13,124 nucleotides of DNA. Source: Caryophanales bacterium UBA6356 (GTDB lineage: Bacteria; Bacillota_I; Bacilli_A; RFN20; CAG-826). The notes below the pieces were generated by a model. The model saw only the letters and a program-made list of their open reading frames with translations. It was not told the DNA's origin and made no database searches. The stretch's first letter is position 1, and each line of letters starts with the position of its first letter. This document shows, one piece after another, positions 1 through 4,985 of this stretch. The stretch is taken from the NCBI GenBank assembly GCA_002440125.1, contig DJRQ01000003.1:1-13124 (forward strand), given 5' to 3'. Position numbers and translations under genes: made by a program.

Positions 1-103
1 CCCTTTTAATGATTGGGTATTCTTCGTTTTTAGTAAAATTAGCGCCTTGAACTAAGAAAGCTTGGAATGAATCCTTAACGCGATTTTCTGCATCTCTATA
101 CAT
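1..103 (-). CDS. Unrecognised protein, N-terminal fragment (runs off the left edge)
   Basis: An open minus-strand frame starts at ATG (complement of 101-103) and stays open for 34 codons to the window edge. It begins MYRDAENRVKDSFQAF and continues with a segment ending YPIIKR. A purine-rich Shine-Dalgarno (GAAAGGAAAT on the minus strand, complement of 111-120) lies 7 bases before the ATG, which is the main support for a real start. It points the same way as the peptidase/repressor pair upstream of it, so it may be cargo of the same accessory region. The visible part has no catalytic motif, signal peptide or membrane segment. I do not recognise the family with confidence. Confidence 0.5.
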   Translation of the reverse strand, partial: MYRDAENRVKDSFQAFLVQGANFTKNEEYPIIKR

Positions 104-152
104 TTGATAAATTTCCTTTCTGGCTGATGGCCGTATTCAATGTTTATGTGAG

Positions 153-188
153 ATGCTACAATAAGCTTGTTGGCGTGCTTTGTAGCAT
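153..188 (+). repeat. Inverted repeat / stem-loop between the peptidase gene and the partial gene
   Basis: ATGCTACA (153-160) and TGTAGCAT (181-188) are a perfect 8-bp inverted repeat. AAGC (163-166) and GCTT (177-180) extend the stem inward after a 2-base bulge, leaving a 10-base loop. It sits directly upstream, in plus-strand terms, of the terminator-like hairpin at 192-222. The two may be parts of one small plus-strand transcript. It could equally be a recombination or regulatory site. Function unknown. Confidence 0.45.
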
Positions 189-191
189 GTC

Positions 192-232
192 AGGCCTTTG
201 TCAGTGCAAGTGATGAGGGCCTTTTTGTTTTT
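192..232 (+). terminator. Plus-strand intrinsic terminator-like hairpin without an obvious gene
   Basis: In plus-strand RNA, AGGCCUUUGUCA (192-203) pairs over 12 bp with UGAUGAGGGCCU (211-222), using three G-U wobbles and a 7-base loop. A U-rich tract follows (TTTTT, G, TTTTTT at 222-233). The wobbles become C-A mismatches on the other strand, and no U tract follows on that strand, so the element is oriented for plus-strand transcription. Yet both flanking genes are on the minus strand. It may end a small RNA covering about 140-232 or an antisense transcript. I found no convincing promoter for such an RNA. Confidence 0.5.
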
Positions 233-234
233 TG

Positions 235-831
235 TTATGGAGGATCTTTCACTTTTTTGAAGACTGAATCTTTCAATAACTCGTTGATGCTCTTTTCGTA
301 GCCCCTTTCTTTTAGCTGTTTTAGGGAACGACGCTTTTCAAACCGTCTTCTTATTATTTCGGCTTCGGATTTTGAAACATTGAAATAACGGGAAACCGTA
401 TTCACCGATTCCCATTGTTTTTTTGGCACGATAAGGGCGAGAGATGTGGGTGCTAATATATAAGTTGCTGCAAAATTCGCTTCTGCTTCGTTTTGTGGGC
501 TTTGCTCTCTATGGTTCAGGATTATATGGGCTATTTCGTGAGCCAACGAAAATCTTTGCCTTTTTGCCGTGGTTCCGATGTCGTCGATGTATATGAAAAA
601 TCTTTGGTCATGTTCCGTAAAAAAGGTGAAAGAATTGGGAAATTTATGCGTGCGATATTCAAGTTTTTTGTTTGGGTTTTCTCGGATGAGCTCGGATGCA
701 AATATAATTTTTGCCTCCATTTTTATAGCAATTTCGAAGATATTTATTGGGAGACTGCTGATTTGATAGTCTTCAAAAAATTCCGCAACAATGCGTTTAA
801 TTTCCTCATATCTTTCATTTGCCAGTCGCAT
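235..831 (-). CDS. ImmA/IrrE-family zinc metallopeptidase
   Basis: A 198-residue protein of the ImmA/IrrE family (COG2856 type). These are cytoplasmic zinc peptidases usually encoded beside an XRE-family repressor, which they cleave or inactivate. The zinc site is visible: HEIAH at residues 98-102 (His98, catalytic Glu99, His102). A downstream NEAEANFAATYILAP segment (from about 114) supplies the usual third-ligand glutamate, probably Glu117. The C-terminal third is basic and helical (about 140-198). The ATG at 829-831 lies 9 bases after the repressor stop codon, so the two genes are almost certainly co-transcribed. A plausible AGGTAG ribosome binding site overlaps the end of the repressor gene. 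By analogy with ImmA of ICEBs1 it should inactivate the neighbouring repressor. The actual substrate is inferred, not shown. Confidence 0.88.
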   Translation of the reverse strand: MRLANERYEEIKRIVAEFFEDYQISSLPINIFEIAIKMEAKIIFASELIRENPNKKLEYRTHKFPNSFTFFTEHDQRFFIYIDDIGTTAKRQRFSLAHEIAHIILNHREQSPQNEAEANFAATYILAPTSLALIVPKKQWESVNTVSRYFNVSKSEAEIIRRRFEKRRSLKQLKERGYEKSINELLKDSVFKKVKDPP

Positions 832-840
832 TTTGACTAC

Positions 841-1149
841 CTATTTTTCGAGCAAGAATTTGATTAGTTCTTTTTTTTCTTCGTCCGACATGGTCTCCAT
901 ACCTCGTGCAAGGACAACCTTTAGCTGTGCGAGTCCGAGATTGCTGCTTTCTATGGTATTGCCAATAAGGTCATCCGCTGTTACGCCCAATGCTCTAGAA
1001 ATGTTTGCAATCACATCTATTCTCGGTGTTCTTGTTCCGCTTATGTACTTTGACATTGAAGCTTCGGTAATTCCAGCCAGTCTAGCCAATTCTTTTTGAC
1101 TCATGTTTTTCTCTTCCATAAGCATTTTAATTCGTGCGTTTATTTTCAT
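841..1149 (-). CDS. XRE-family helix-turn-helix repressor (ImmR-like)
   Basis: A 102-residue DNA-binding protein. Residues 1-62 form a Cro/CI-type helix-turn-helix: MEEKNMSQKELARLAGITEA gives helices 1-3, SKYISGTRTPRID the recognition helix and turn, and IANISRALGVTADDLIG the closing helices. The remaining 40 residues are helical and charged and may serve dimerisation or cleavage by the peptidase. I chose the ATG at 1147-1149 over an in-frame TTG at 1165-1167 because GGGAGA lies just upstream of the ATG, leaving the conventional start MKINARIKMLM. The gene heads a two-gene minus-strand unit with the ImmA-like peptidase and probably represses its own promoter. It could control an integrative element or a stress response; no integrase is visible here. 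Confidence 0.88.
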   Translation of the reverse strand: MKINARIKMLMEEKNMSQKELARLAGITEASMSKYISGTRTPRIDVIANISRALGVTADDLIGNTIESSNLGLAQLKVVLARGMETMSDEEKKELIKFLLEK

Positions 1150-1168
1150 AACTTCTCCCTTTATCAAC

Positions 1169-1213
1169 TTGCCAATACTATAACATAAGAGAATAGAGTT
1201 TCAATAGTGGCAA
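1169..1213 (-). promoter_or_regulatory. Promoter of the XRE/ImmA unit with flanking inverted half-site operators
   Basis: On the minus strand TTGAAA (complement of 1199-1204), a 16-base spacer and TATAGT (complement of 1177-1182) form a good sigma-A promoter, with the repressor ATG about 28 bases past the -10. TTGCCA half-sites in inverted orientation bracket it: TGGCAA at 1208-1213, just upstream of the -35, and TTGCCA at 1169-1174, just downstream of the -10. Each is followed by a CTA-type extension. This is the expected layout for autorepression by the encoded XRE protein. Operator function is inferred. Confidence 0.6.
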
Positions 1214-1340
1214 TACCTAAGTTCATATATTTTTTGTTTTCTTCGTTTCTTTATGCCATCGGCTTCCCCTCAATATTAACCACCAATTGATAATTAACCG
1301 GAAACCAATCGCGCCATAATGTCACGAAGGGCTTCTTTTC

Positions 1341-1378
1341 TTGACAGCCTATAAGGCTAGTTCTATGATTGACAGGCT
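1341..1378 (+). promoter_or_regulatory. Sigma-A promoter of rpmG-secE-nusG
   Basis: TTGACA (1341-1346), a 17-base spacer and TATGAT (1364-1369) make a near-consensus promoter. Transcription should start near 1376, about 20 bases before rpmG. The spacer holds the inverted repeat AGCC-N5-GGCT (1346-1358). TTGACAGCCT (1341-1350) is echoed by TTGACAGGCT (1369-1378), a 9/10 direct repeat overlapping the -10 and the start region. The rest of 1214-1340, between the divergent transcription units, shows no gene. Confidence 0.75.
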
Positions 1379-1395
1379 GAGAAAGGATAAGATGA

Positions 1396-1545
1396 ATGGG
1401 TAGGGAAAAGAAATTTTTAATTTGCTCTGAATGTCTCTCTAGAAACTATCAGATCACCAAGAATTCGGACGACCCAGATCGTCTTGAACTCAAAAAGTAT
1501 TGCCCAAAATGTGGACGCCATACGCTCCACAAAGAAAGCAAATAG
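1396..1545 (+). CDS. rpmG: 50S ribosomal protein L33
   Basis: A 49-residue ribosomal protein, L33 family, of the zinc-ribbon (C+) type. It starts MGREKKFLICSEC and has two CxxC pairs, Cys10/Cys13 and Cys36/Cys39 (YCPKCGRHTLHKE). It is a component of the large subunit near the E site. The start at 1396 is fixed because the earlier ATG at 1392 hits a stop after three codons. GAAAGGATAAG upstream serves as ribosome binding site. Length and position directly before secE match the usual Firmicutes rpmG-secE-nusG order. Having the zinc-binding paralogue here means its maturation depends on zinc supply, which may be relevant given the metal-efflux genes 900 bases downstream. Confidence 0.93.
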   Translation: MGREKKFLICSECLSRNYQITKNSDDPDRLELKKYCPKCGRHTLHKESK

Positions 1546-1555
1546 GAGGAAGCTC

Positions 1556-1750
1556 ATGAACCCACACAAGTACATGAAAGAAGTTGTCAAGGAAGGCAAA
1601 CGTGTTCGCTGGCCTTCTCGAGATAAGCTTTGGCCGGCGATTGCGGTCGTTATTTGCATCTCGCTTTTTGCCGCCATATTTTTGGCTCTCGAGGATTTAA
1701 CGGCGAACAGCATCATTTCGCAGCTTAAGGACGCTTTTGGAGGAATGTAA
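1556..1750 (+). CDS. secE: Preprotein translocase subunit SecE
   Basis: A 64-residue single-span SecE, the essential clamp subunit of the SecYEG protein-export channel. The signature amphipathic helix is KEVVKEGKRVRWPSRDKLW (about residues 8-26), followed by one transmembrane segment (about 27-46, AIAVVICISLFAAIFLAL). The short form is normal for Gram-positives. The ATG at 1556 is preceded by AGGAGGAAG (from 1544), which overlaps the rpmG stop codon. A longer frame running from 1484 would overlap rpmG and lacks a ribosome binding site. The nusG ribosome binding site lies within the last codons of this gene, so translation of the two is probably coupled. Confidence 0.95.
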   Translation: MNPHKYMKEVVKEGKRVRWPSRDKLWPAIAVVICISLFAAIFLALEDLTANSIISQLKDAFGGM

Positions 1751-1751
1751 A

Positions 1752-2309
1752 ATGGCAGCACCACAACTAGGTGAAAAACAGTGGTATATCGTTACCACTT
1801 ATTCGATGCATGAAGCGAAAACGGCGGAGAATTTGAATAAGCGCATCAAAACGATGGGAATGCAAAATGAAATTTTCCGCGTTTTGGTGGCAGAGGTTGA
1901 GGAACCGGTTTTAAAGGATGGCATCCCGACTGGAAAAATGAAGACGAGGAACCTCTATCCTGGTTACATTTTCGTTGAGATGATCATGACCGACACATCT
2001 TGGTATATTGTTCGTAATACTCCAGGCGTCACCGGTATTGCGGGTTCGAGCGGTGGCGGTCAAAAGCCAACACCCGTCACTCGTCAAGAAATCGAGCCTG
2101 TTCTTAAGCGAATGGGCTTGGTGGACAGCTCGATGTATGATCGCTATGGCGTTGGTGACAAAGTCAAGGTCATCAAAGGGCCTCTTGAAGGAACGGAAGG
2201 CACGATTCTTTCCATCGATAAAGAGACTGGTGCGTGCCGAGTTGATACTATTTTCTTCGGTAGAAGCACCCCTGTCGATGTTGATTTCTCCGAAATCGAA
2301 AAAATTTAA
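1752..2309 (+). CDS. nusG: Transcription elongation/antitermination factor NusG
   Basis: A 185-residue NusG, which binds the beta' clamp helices of RNA polymerase and modulates pausing, termination and transcription-translation coupling. The N-terminal NGN domain (about 8-120) includes QWYIVTTYSMHE and the signature NLYPGYIFVEM (68-77) and VRNTPGVTG. The C-terminal KOW domain (about 130-185) begins YGVGDKVKVIKGPLEGTEG. Length is typical. I placed the start at the ATG at 1752, one base after the secE stop. GGAGGA (1739-1744) sits at the right spacing, whereas an upstream in-frame TTG at 1737 would overlap that site. It is the last gene of the rpmG-secE-nusG unit and is followed by a strong terminator. 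Confidence 0.96.
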   Translation: MAAPQLGEKQWYIVTTYSMHEAKTAENLNKRIKTMGMQNEIFRVLVAEVEEPVLKDGIPTGKMKTRNLYPGYIFVEMIMTDTSWYIVRNTPGVTGIAGSSGGGQKPTPVTRQEIEPVLKRMGLVDSSMYDRYGVGDKVKVIKGPLEGTEGTILSIDKETGACRVDTIFFGRSTPVDVDFSEIEKI

Positions 2310-2319
2310 TAAACGACGC

Positions 2320-2359
2320 AAAAGGGCTGGATTTCGACAATCTAGCCCTTTTCTTTTTC
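2320..2359 (+). terminator. Intrinsic terminator after nusG
   Basis: AAAAGGGCTGGATT (2320-2333) pairs over 14 bp with AATCTAGCCCTTTT (2339-2352), with one G-U wobble and the 5-base loop TCGAC. A T-rich tract follows (TTTTCTTTTT). It should separate the rpmG-secE-nusG transcript from the metal-resistance unit. Very convincing on sequence alone. Confidence 0.92.
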
Positions 2360-2364
2360 TGTTT

Positions 2365-2384
2365 ATATGAATAAAAGTTCATAT
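2365..2384 (+). promoter_or_regulatory. Operator 1 for the ArsR-family sensor
   Basis: A perfect inverted repeat ATATGAA-N6-TTCATAT, spacer TAAAAG, ends 6 bases before the -35 of the sensor promoter. The core TGAA-N6-TTCA fits the SmtB/CzrA class of operators in the ArsR family. It matches operator 2 downstream in both arms and spacer length. Binding by the adjacent sensor is inferred from this repetition and context. Confidence 0.75.
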
Positions 2385-2389
2385 TTATC

Positions 2390-2417
2390 TTGACGTCTCT
2401 CCTGCAAAAGGTAGAAT
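2390..2417 (+). promoter_or_regulatory. Promoter of the metal sensor-ATPase operon
   Basis: TTGACG (2390-2395), a 16-base spacer and TAGAAT (2412-2417) form a good sigma-A promoter. It lies between two copies of the same inverted repeat, so bound repressor dimers would block it from both sides. Transcription would start near 2424, which places operator 2 in the transcript leader. Confidence 0.75.
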
Positions 2418-2426
2418 AATTTTCGC

Positions 2427-2450
2427 AAATATGAAAGGAGATTCATATTT
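2427..2450 (+). promoter_or_regulatory. Operator 2, with the sensor gene's ribosome binding site in its spacer
   Basis: AAATATGAA (2427-2435) and TTCATATTT (2442-2450) are a perfect 9-bp inverted repeat separated by AGGAGA. The spacer is the Shine-Dalgarno sequence of the sensor gene, whose ATG follows immediately at 2451. In RNA this repeat could fold into a small AU-rich hairpin presenting or hiding the AGGAG, so it may act at both DNA and RNA levels. The RNA effect is speculative. Confidence 0.75.
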
Positions 2451-2753
2451 ATGAGCAAGATGCCGAAAGACAAAATCCTAGAAAAGATGGAAGAGCTTCT
2501 CAATATTGCGAGTGATTTTACCCGACTTAAAATTCTCTATTCCATCGCAAACGAAGAAAAAAACGTCAGCCAAATTATGGAAGAAGTAGGGGCTTCCCAA
2601 TCCCTTATTTCGCATCAGCTTAAGACGTTACGGAAAAACCATCTTGTTGACACAAGGAAAGACGGCCATAAGGTTTTTTACCGTTTAGCCGATGAGCACG
2701 TGAACAAACTCTTGGAGGTTGTCCACGACCACGTCTTGGAAGAAGAGAAATAG
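2451..2753 (+). CDS. ArsR/SmtB-family metal-sensing repressor (CzrA-like, Zn type)
   Basis: A 100-residue winged-helix repressor. The helix-turn-helix is about residues 38-62 (NVSQIMEEVGASQSLISHQL), followed by the wing (about 66-79, DTRKDGHKVFYRL). The last helix carries Asp81-x-His83-x10-His94-x2-Glu97. This is the alpha5 metal-site pattern DxHx10Hx2(H/E) of the Zn/Co/Ni sensors SmtB and CzrA. There are no cysteines, so the alpha3 Cys site of ArsR/CadC sensors is absent. This argues for Zn(II) or a similar ion rather than arsenite or lead. Metal binding should release it from the two operators in front and derepress the ATPase gene, which begins 2 bases after its stop codon. Confidence 0.93.
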   Translation: MSKMPKDKILEKMEELLNIASDFTRLKILYSIANEEKNVSQIMEEVGASQSLISHQLKTLRKNHLVDTRKDGHKVFYRLADEHVNKLLEVVHDHVLEEEK

Positions 2754-2755
2754 TT

Positions 2756-4756
2756 ATGCTTTGCCATTGCCACGAATGTGCTCCTATGAGCGAGAAAGAA
2801 AAGATCGAAAAAGAAGATAGGAGACATTTGGTTTTCACCATCGTTCGTTTATCGGTTAGCTTTGTTTTGGCTTTGTTTGGCTTGTTTTTGTTTACGGAAG
2901 AATGGGGTGATGCCCATTTTGGAAATGGCGTGGGCCTTTGGCTTAATTTTGCGATTATGGCCGTTGCTTGGCTCGCCAGTGGATATGACATTGTGATTGA
3001 AGGCTTTAAAAGCTGCATCAAAGAAAAGAACCCTTTTGACGAAAATGTTTTGATGTTCATTGCGAGCGTCGGTGCTTTTTGTCTTCGCTTCTTTGGAGCC
3101 AACGAGTTTTTTGAGGCCGTTATGATCGTTTTGCTCTATCAAATCGGCGAGATGTTTGAAGATTTTGCTTCTGAGCGTTCTCATAAAGCCATTTCCGATG
3201 CGGTTGGTTTAAGAGCAAAGACGGCTAATTTGAAAATGGGAGATATCCTTCGAGTGGTAGCTCCAGAAGAGCTTAAAATCGGCGATGAAATCCTTGTCAA
3301 AGTAGGAGAAATTGTGCCAGCTGATGGCATTATTACTGAAGGAGAAGGAAACTTTGACATGTCGAGCTTAACGGGTGAATTCGTCCCTGTTGGTAAAAAA
3401 GAAGGGGATTTTGTGAATAGTGGCACCATCTTAAAAAGCGGTTCCGTTTCTCTGAAAGTCACCAAATCCTATGAAGACAGCACGGTAAGCCATATCCTCA
3501 AGCTTGTCGAAGATTCAGAAAATAACAAGTCCAAAGCGGATAAGTTCATCACCAAGTTTTCTAAAGCTTACACTCCGGTTGTTGTCTCTTTGGCGATTCT
3601 TATTGCGATCATTCCGTCTTTGATACTTGGATATGACGATTTGTCTGTTTGGAAACATTGGATTTATACCGCCATATGTCTTCTTGTCATTTCTTGTCCT
3701 TGCGCCGTAGTCGTAAGTGTGCCATTAAGCTATTTTGCTGGTATTGGTCTTGCTTCGAAAAACGGAATTTTGGTCAAAGGCGCTTCCTATTTCGATAAAT
3801 TGACCGAGCTTGGACTTGTCGTAACGGATAAAACCGGGACTCTTACCTATGGTCGTTTCGAAGTCAGCGAAATGGTGCCCCATGGGATTTCTCTTGAGGA
3901 TTTTAAGGCTTATCTATATGCGTCCGAATCAAGAAGCAGCCATCCTATTGCAAAGGCCATCATCGAAAAAGAGAACATCGACGGAATCATATCGGGGATA
4001 TCCTCTTATGAAGAAGTGGCAGGCTATGGCGCAAAACTCATCTTTAACGGTCACAAAGTTCTCGCTGGCAATTATAAGCTAATGGAAAAAGAAGGGGTTT
4101 CTGCCGATAAAATTTCGAAAACAGGAACAATCGTTTACTTATCTGTCGATGGGAAATACGCTGGATACGCGCTTTTGAACGATGTCGTTCGCGAAGAAAG
4201 CAAGGCGATGGTAGAAGACCTAAAAACAAATGGAATTGATACCTTGATGCTCACAGGCGATAAGAAGGAAAGCGCCGAAGCTATAGCCAAAAAGCTTGGT
4301 CTCTCTTTTTATCGGAGCGAGTTGCTTCCAGATGAGAAAAGGGCAATCCTCAAAGAAAAAATCGAAACCTCCCCCAAAGCGGTTGCCTATATCGGCGATG
4401 GGATTAACGACGCTCCTTCTATCGCTTTGGCGGATGTGGGGATCGCGATGGGAGGAGGCGGTAGCGACATGGCTATCGAGAATGCGGATGTCGTCATCAT
4501 GAACGACAACCCTCATAAGATCGTTACGGCTATTGAAGTGGCAAAAAAGACTCGAAAAAGAGCCATTCTCGATGTTGTTATCGCTTTGACGGTGAAGTTT
4601 ATCATCGCTCTTTTCACGATCATTATGCCTTATATTTCGGATGGAAACGAACTTCCTATGTTTATTGCCGTTTTCTCGGATACAGGGTTAACAGCCGCTC
4701 TTATTTTCTTCTCCGTTTCTCTCCTCTATGCGAAGAATGTCGATAAAAAGAATTAG
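2756..4756 (+). CDS. zntA: P1B-type heavy-metal efflux ATPase (Zn/Cd/Pb type)
   Basis: A 666-residue metal-exporting P-type ATPase of the inner membrane. It has two N-terminal helices (about 25-46 and 61-80) and a further pair (about 96-135). The actuator domain has SLTGE at 204-208. Membrane segments follow at about 273-292 and 302-325, the latter with the CPC metal site (314-316). The phosphorylation site is DKTGT (Asp358), the HP motif is at 396-397, MLTGDK at 498-503 and GDGINDAP at 547-554. The last helix pair carries Lys614 and Asp642 (SDTG), typical of the Zn/Cd/Pb subgroup. No ferredoxin-like metal-binding domain precedes the core. Instead the protein starts MLCHCHECAP. The start at 2756 has only a weak site (GGAAGAAGA) but is 2 bases after the sensor stop, so translational coupling is likely. 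The alternative Met11 has no visible site. The residue after TGE is Phe instead of the usual Ser. Confidence 0.94.
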   Translation: MLCHCHECAPMSEKEKIEKEDRRHLVFTIVRLSVSFVLALFGLFLFTEEWGDAHFGNGVGLWLNFAIMAVAWLASGYDIVIEGFKSCIKEKNPFDENVLMFIASVGAFCLRFFGANEFFEAVMIVLLYQIGEMFEDFASERSHKAISDAVGLRAKTANLKMGDILRVVAPEELKIGDEILVKVGEIVPADGIITEGEGNFDMSSLTGEFVPVGKKEGDFVNSGTILKSGSVSLKVTKSYEDSTVSHILKLVEDSENNKSKADKFITKFSKAYTPVVVSLAILIAIIPSLILGYDDLSVWKHWIYTAICLLVISCPCAVVVSVPLSYFAGIGLASKNGILVKGASYFDKLTELGLVVTDKTGTLTYGRFEVSEMVPHGISLEDFKAYLYASESRSSHPIAKAIIEKENIDGIISGISSYEEVAGYGAKLIFNGHKVLAGNYKLMEKEGVSADKISKTGTIVYLSVDGKYAGYALLNDVVREESKAMVEDLKTNGIDTLMLTGDKKESAEAIAKKLGLSFYRSELLPDEKRAILKEKIETSPKAVAYIGDGINDAPSIALADVGIAMGGGGSDMAIENADVVIMNDNPHKIVTAIEVAKKTRKRAILDVVIALTVKFIIALFTIIMPYISDGNELPMFIAVFSDTGLTAALIFFSVSLLYAKNVDKKN

Positions 4757-4843
4757 AGAAAGGCCTTTGAAAGAAGATCGTTTTTAGTTTTTTCTTTGTT
4801 TAGACGGGTTTTGCAACGATATTTCAATTTTGCGTTTTTCTTG

Positions 4844-4857
4844 TTGGTTTAAACCAA
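4844..4857. repeat. 14-bp perfect palindrome upstream of the rplK promoter
   Basis: TTGGTTTAAACCAA is a perfect palindrome that ends 9 bases before the -35 element of rplK. It could be a regulator's operator or simply part of an AT-rich upstream element. The rest of 4757-4843 is T-rich and shows no gene. A weak U-rich fold near 4770-4800 is not good enough to call a terminator for the ATPase gene. Confidence 0.4.
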
Positions 4858-4866
4858 AAATAATCC

Positions 4867-4895
4867 TTGTATGCCCAGCGCTACGCGCGTATATT
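4867..4895 (+). promoter_or_regulatory. Probable promoter of rplK-rplA and the downstream cluster
   Basis: TTGTAT (4867-4872), an optimal 17-base spacer and TATATT (4890-4895) precede rplK. The predicted start near 4902 would give a leader of about 85 bases beginning just before the GCACGC hairpin. The -35 is not perfect, but no better candidate exists between the ATPase gene and rplK. Confidence 0.6.
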
Positions 4896-4902
4896 AATAC
4901 CC

Positions 4903-4961
4903 GCACGCGAATAGAGCGTGCAACGTGGTAGGGTCTTTCTGACGAAGATCCGTGAAGCCAC
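4903..4961 (+). promoter_or_regulatory. Structured leader of rplK-rplA, candidate L1-binding autoregulatory site
   Basis: Two hairpins occupy the leader. The first is GCACGC (4903-4908) with GCGTGC (4916-4921). The second has an outer stem GTGG (4925-4928) with CCAC (4958-4961) and an inner stem GGGTCTT (4931-4937) with AAGATCC (4945-4951). An asymmetric internal loop separates them: 2 bases (TA) on one side and GTGAAG on the other. L1 is known to repress its own mRNA by binding a helix with an asymmetric loop that mimics its 23S rRNA site. Shape and position fit, but the assignment is by analogy. Confidence 0.55.
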
Positions 4962-4985
4962 TTCATATTGTCAAAGGAGGACAAC

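Noticed and set aside
192..234. Terminator for the minus-strand peptidase gene
   Set aside because: On the minus strand the A-rich tract precedes the hairpin, no U tract follows, and three pairs become C-A mismatches.
493..867. Plus-strand open frames antisense to the ImmA-like peptidase and repressor genes (also 569-766 and 791-1099)
   Set aside because: They lie opposite genes with clear domain motifs, have no ribosome binding site and show no recognisable composition or motif.
1484..1555. Extending secE upstream to 1484
   Set aside because: The extension overlaps rpmG in another frame. The ATG at 1556 has a perfect AGGAGG site and gives the normal SecE N-terminus.
2620..3102. Minus-strand frames of 100-211 codons within the ATPase, ribosomal protein, rpoB and rpoC genes (for example 2620-3102, 8558-9193, 10010-10645)
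   Set aside because: They are antisense shadows of strongly conserved coding sequence, with no ribosome binding sites or family motifs.
4770..4800. Terminator after the ATPase gene
   Set aside because: Only short A/U-rich pairing is possible before the T-rich stretch. AAAGGCCTTT is a loopless palindrome, so I do not call it.
4968..4985. TTG starts giving longer proteins for rplK (4968), nusG (1737), rpoB (7826) and the XRE gene (1167)
   Set aside because: Each would place the ribosome binding site inside the coding region or overlap the previous gene. The internal ATGs have well-spaced Shine-Dalgarno sequences and match family N-termini.
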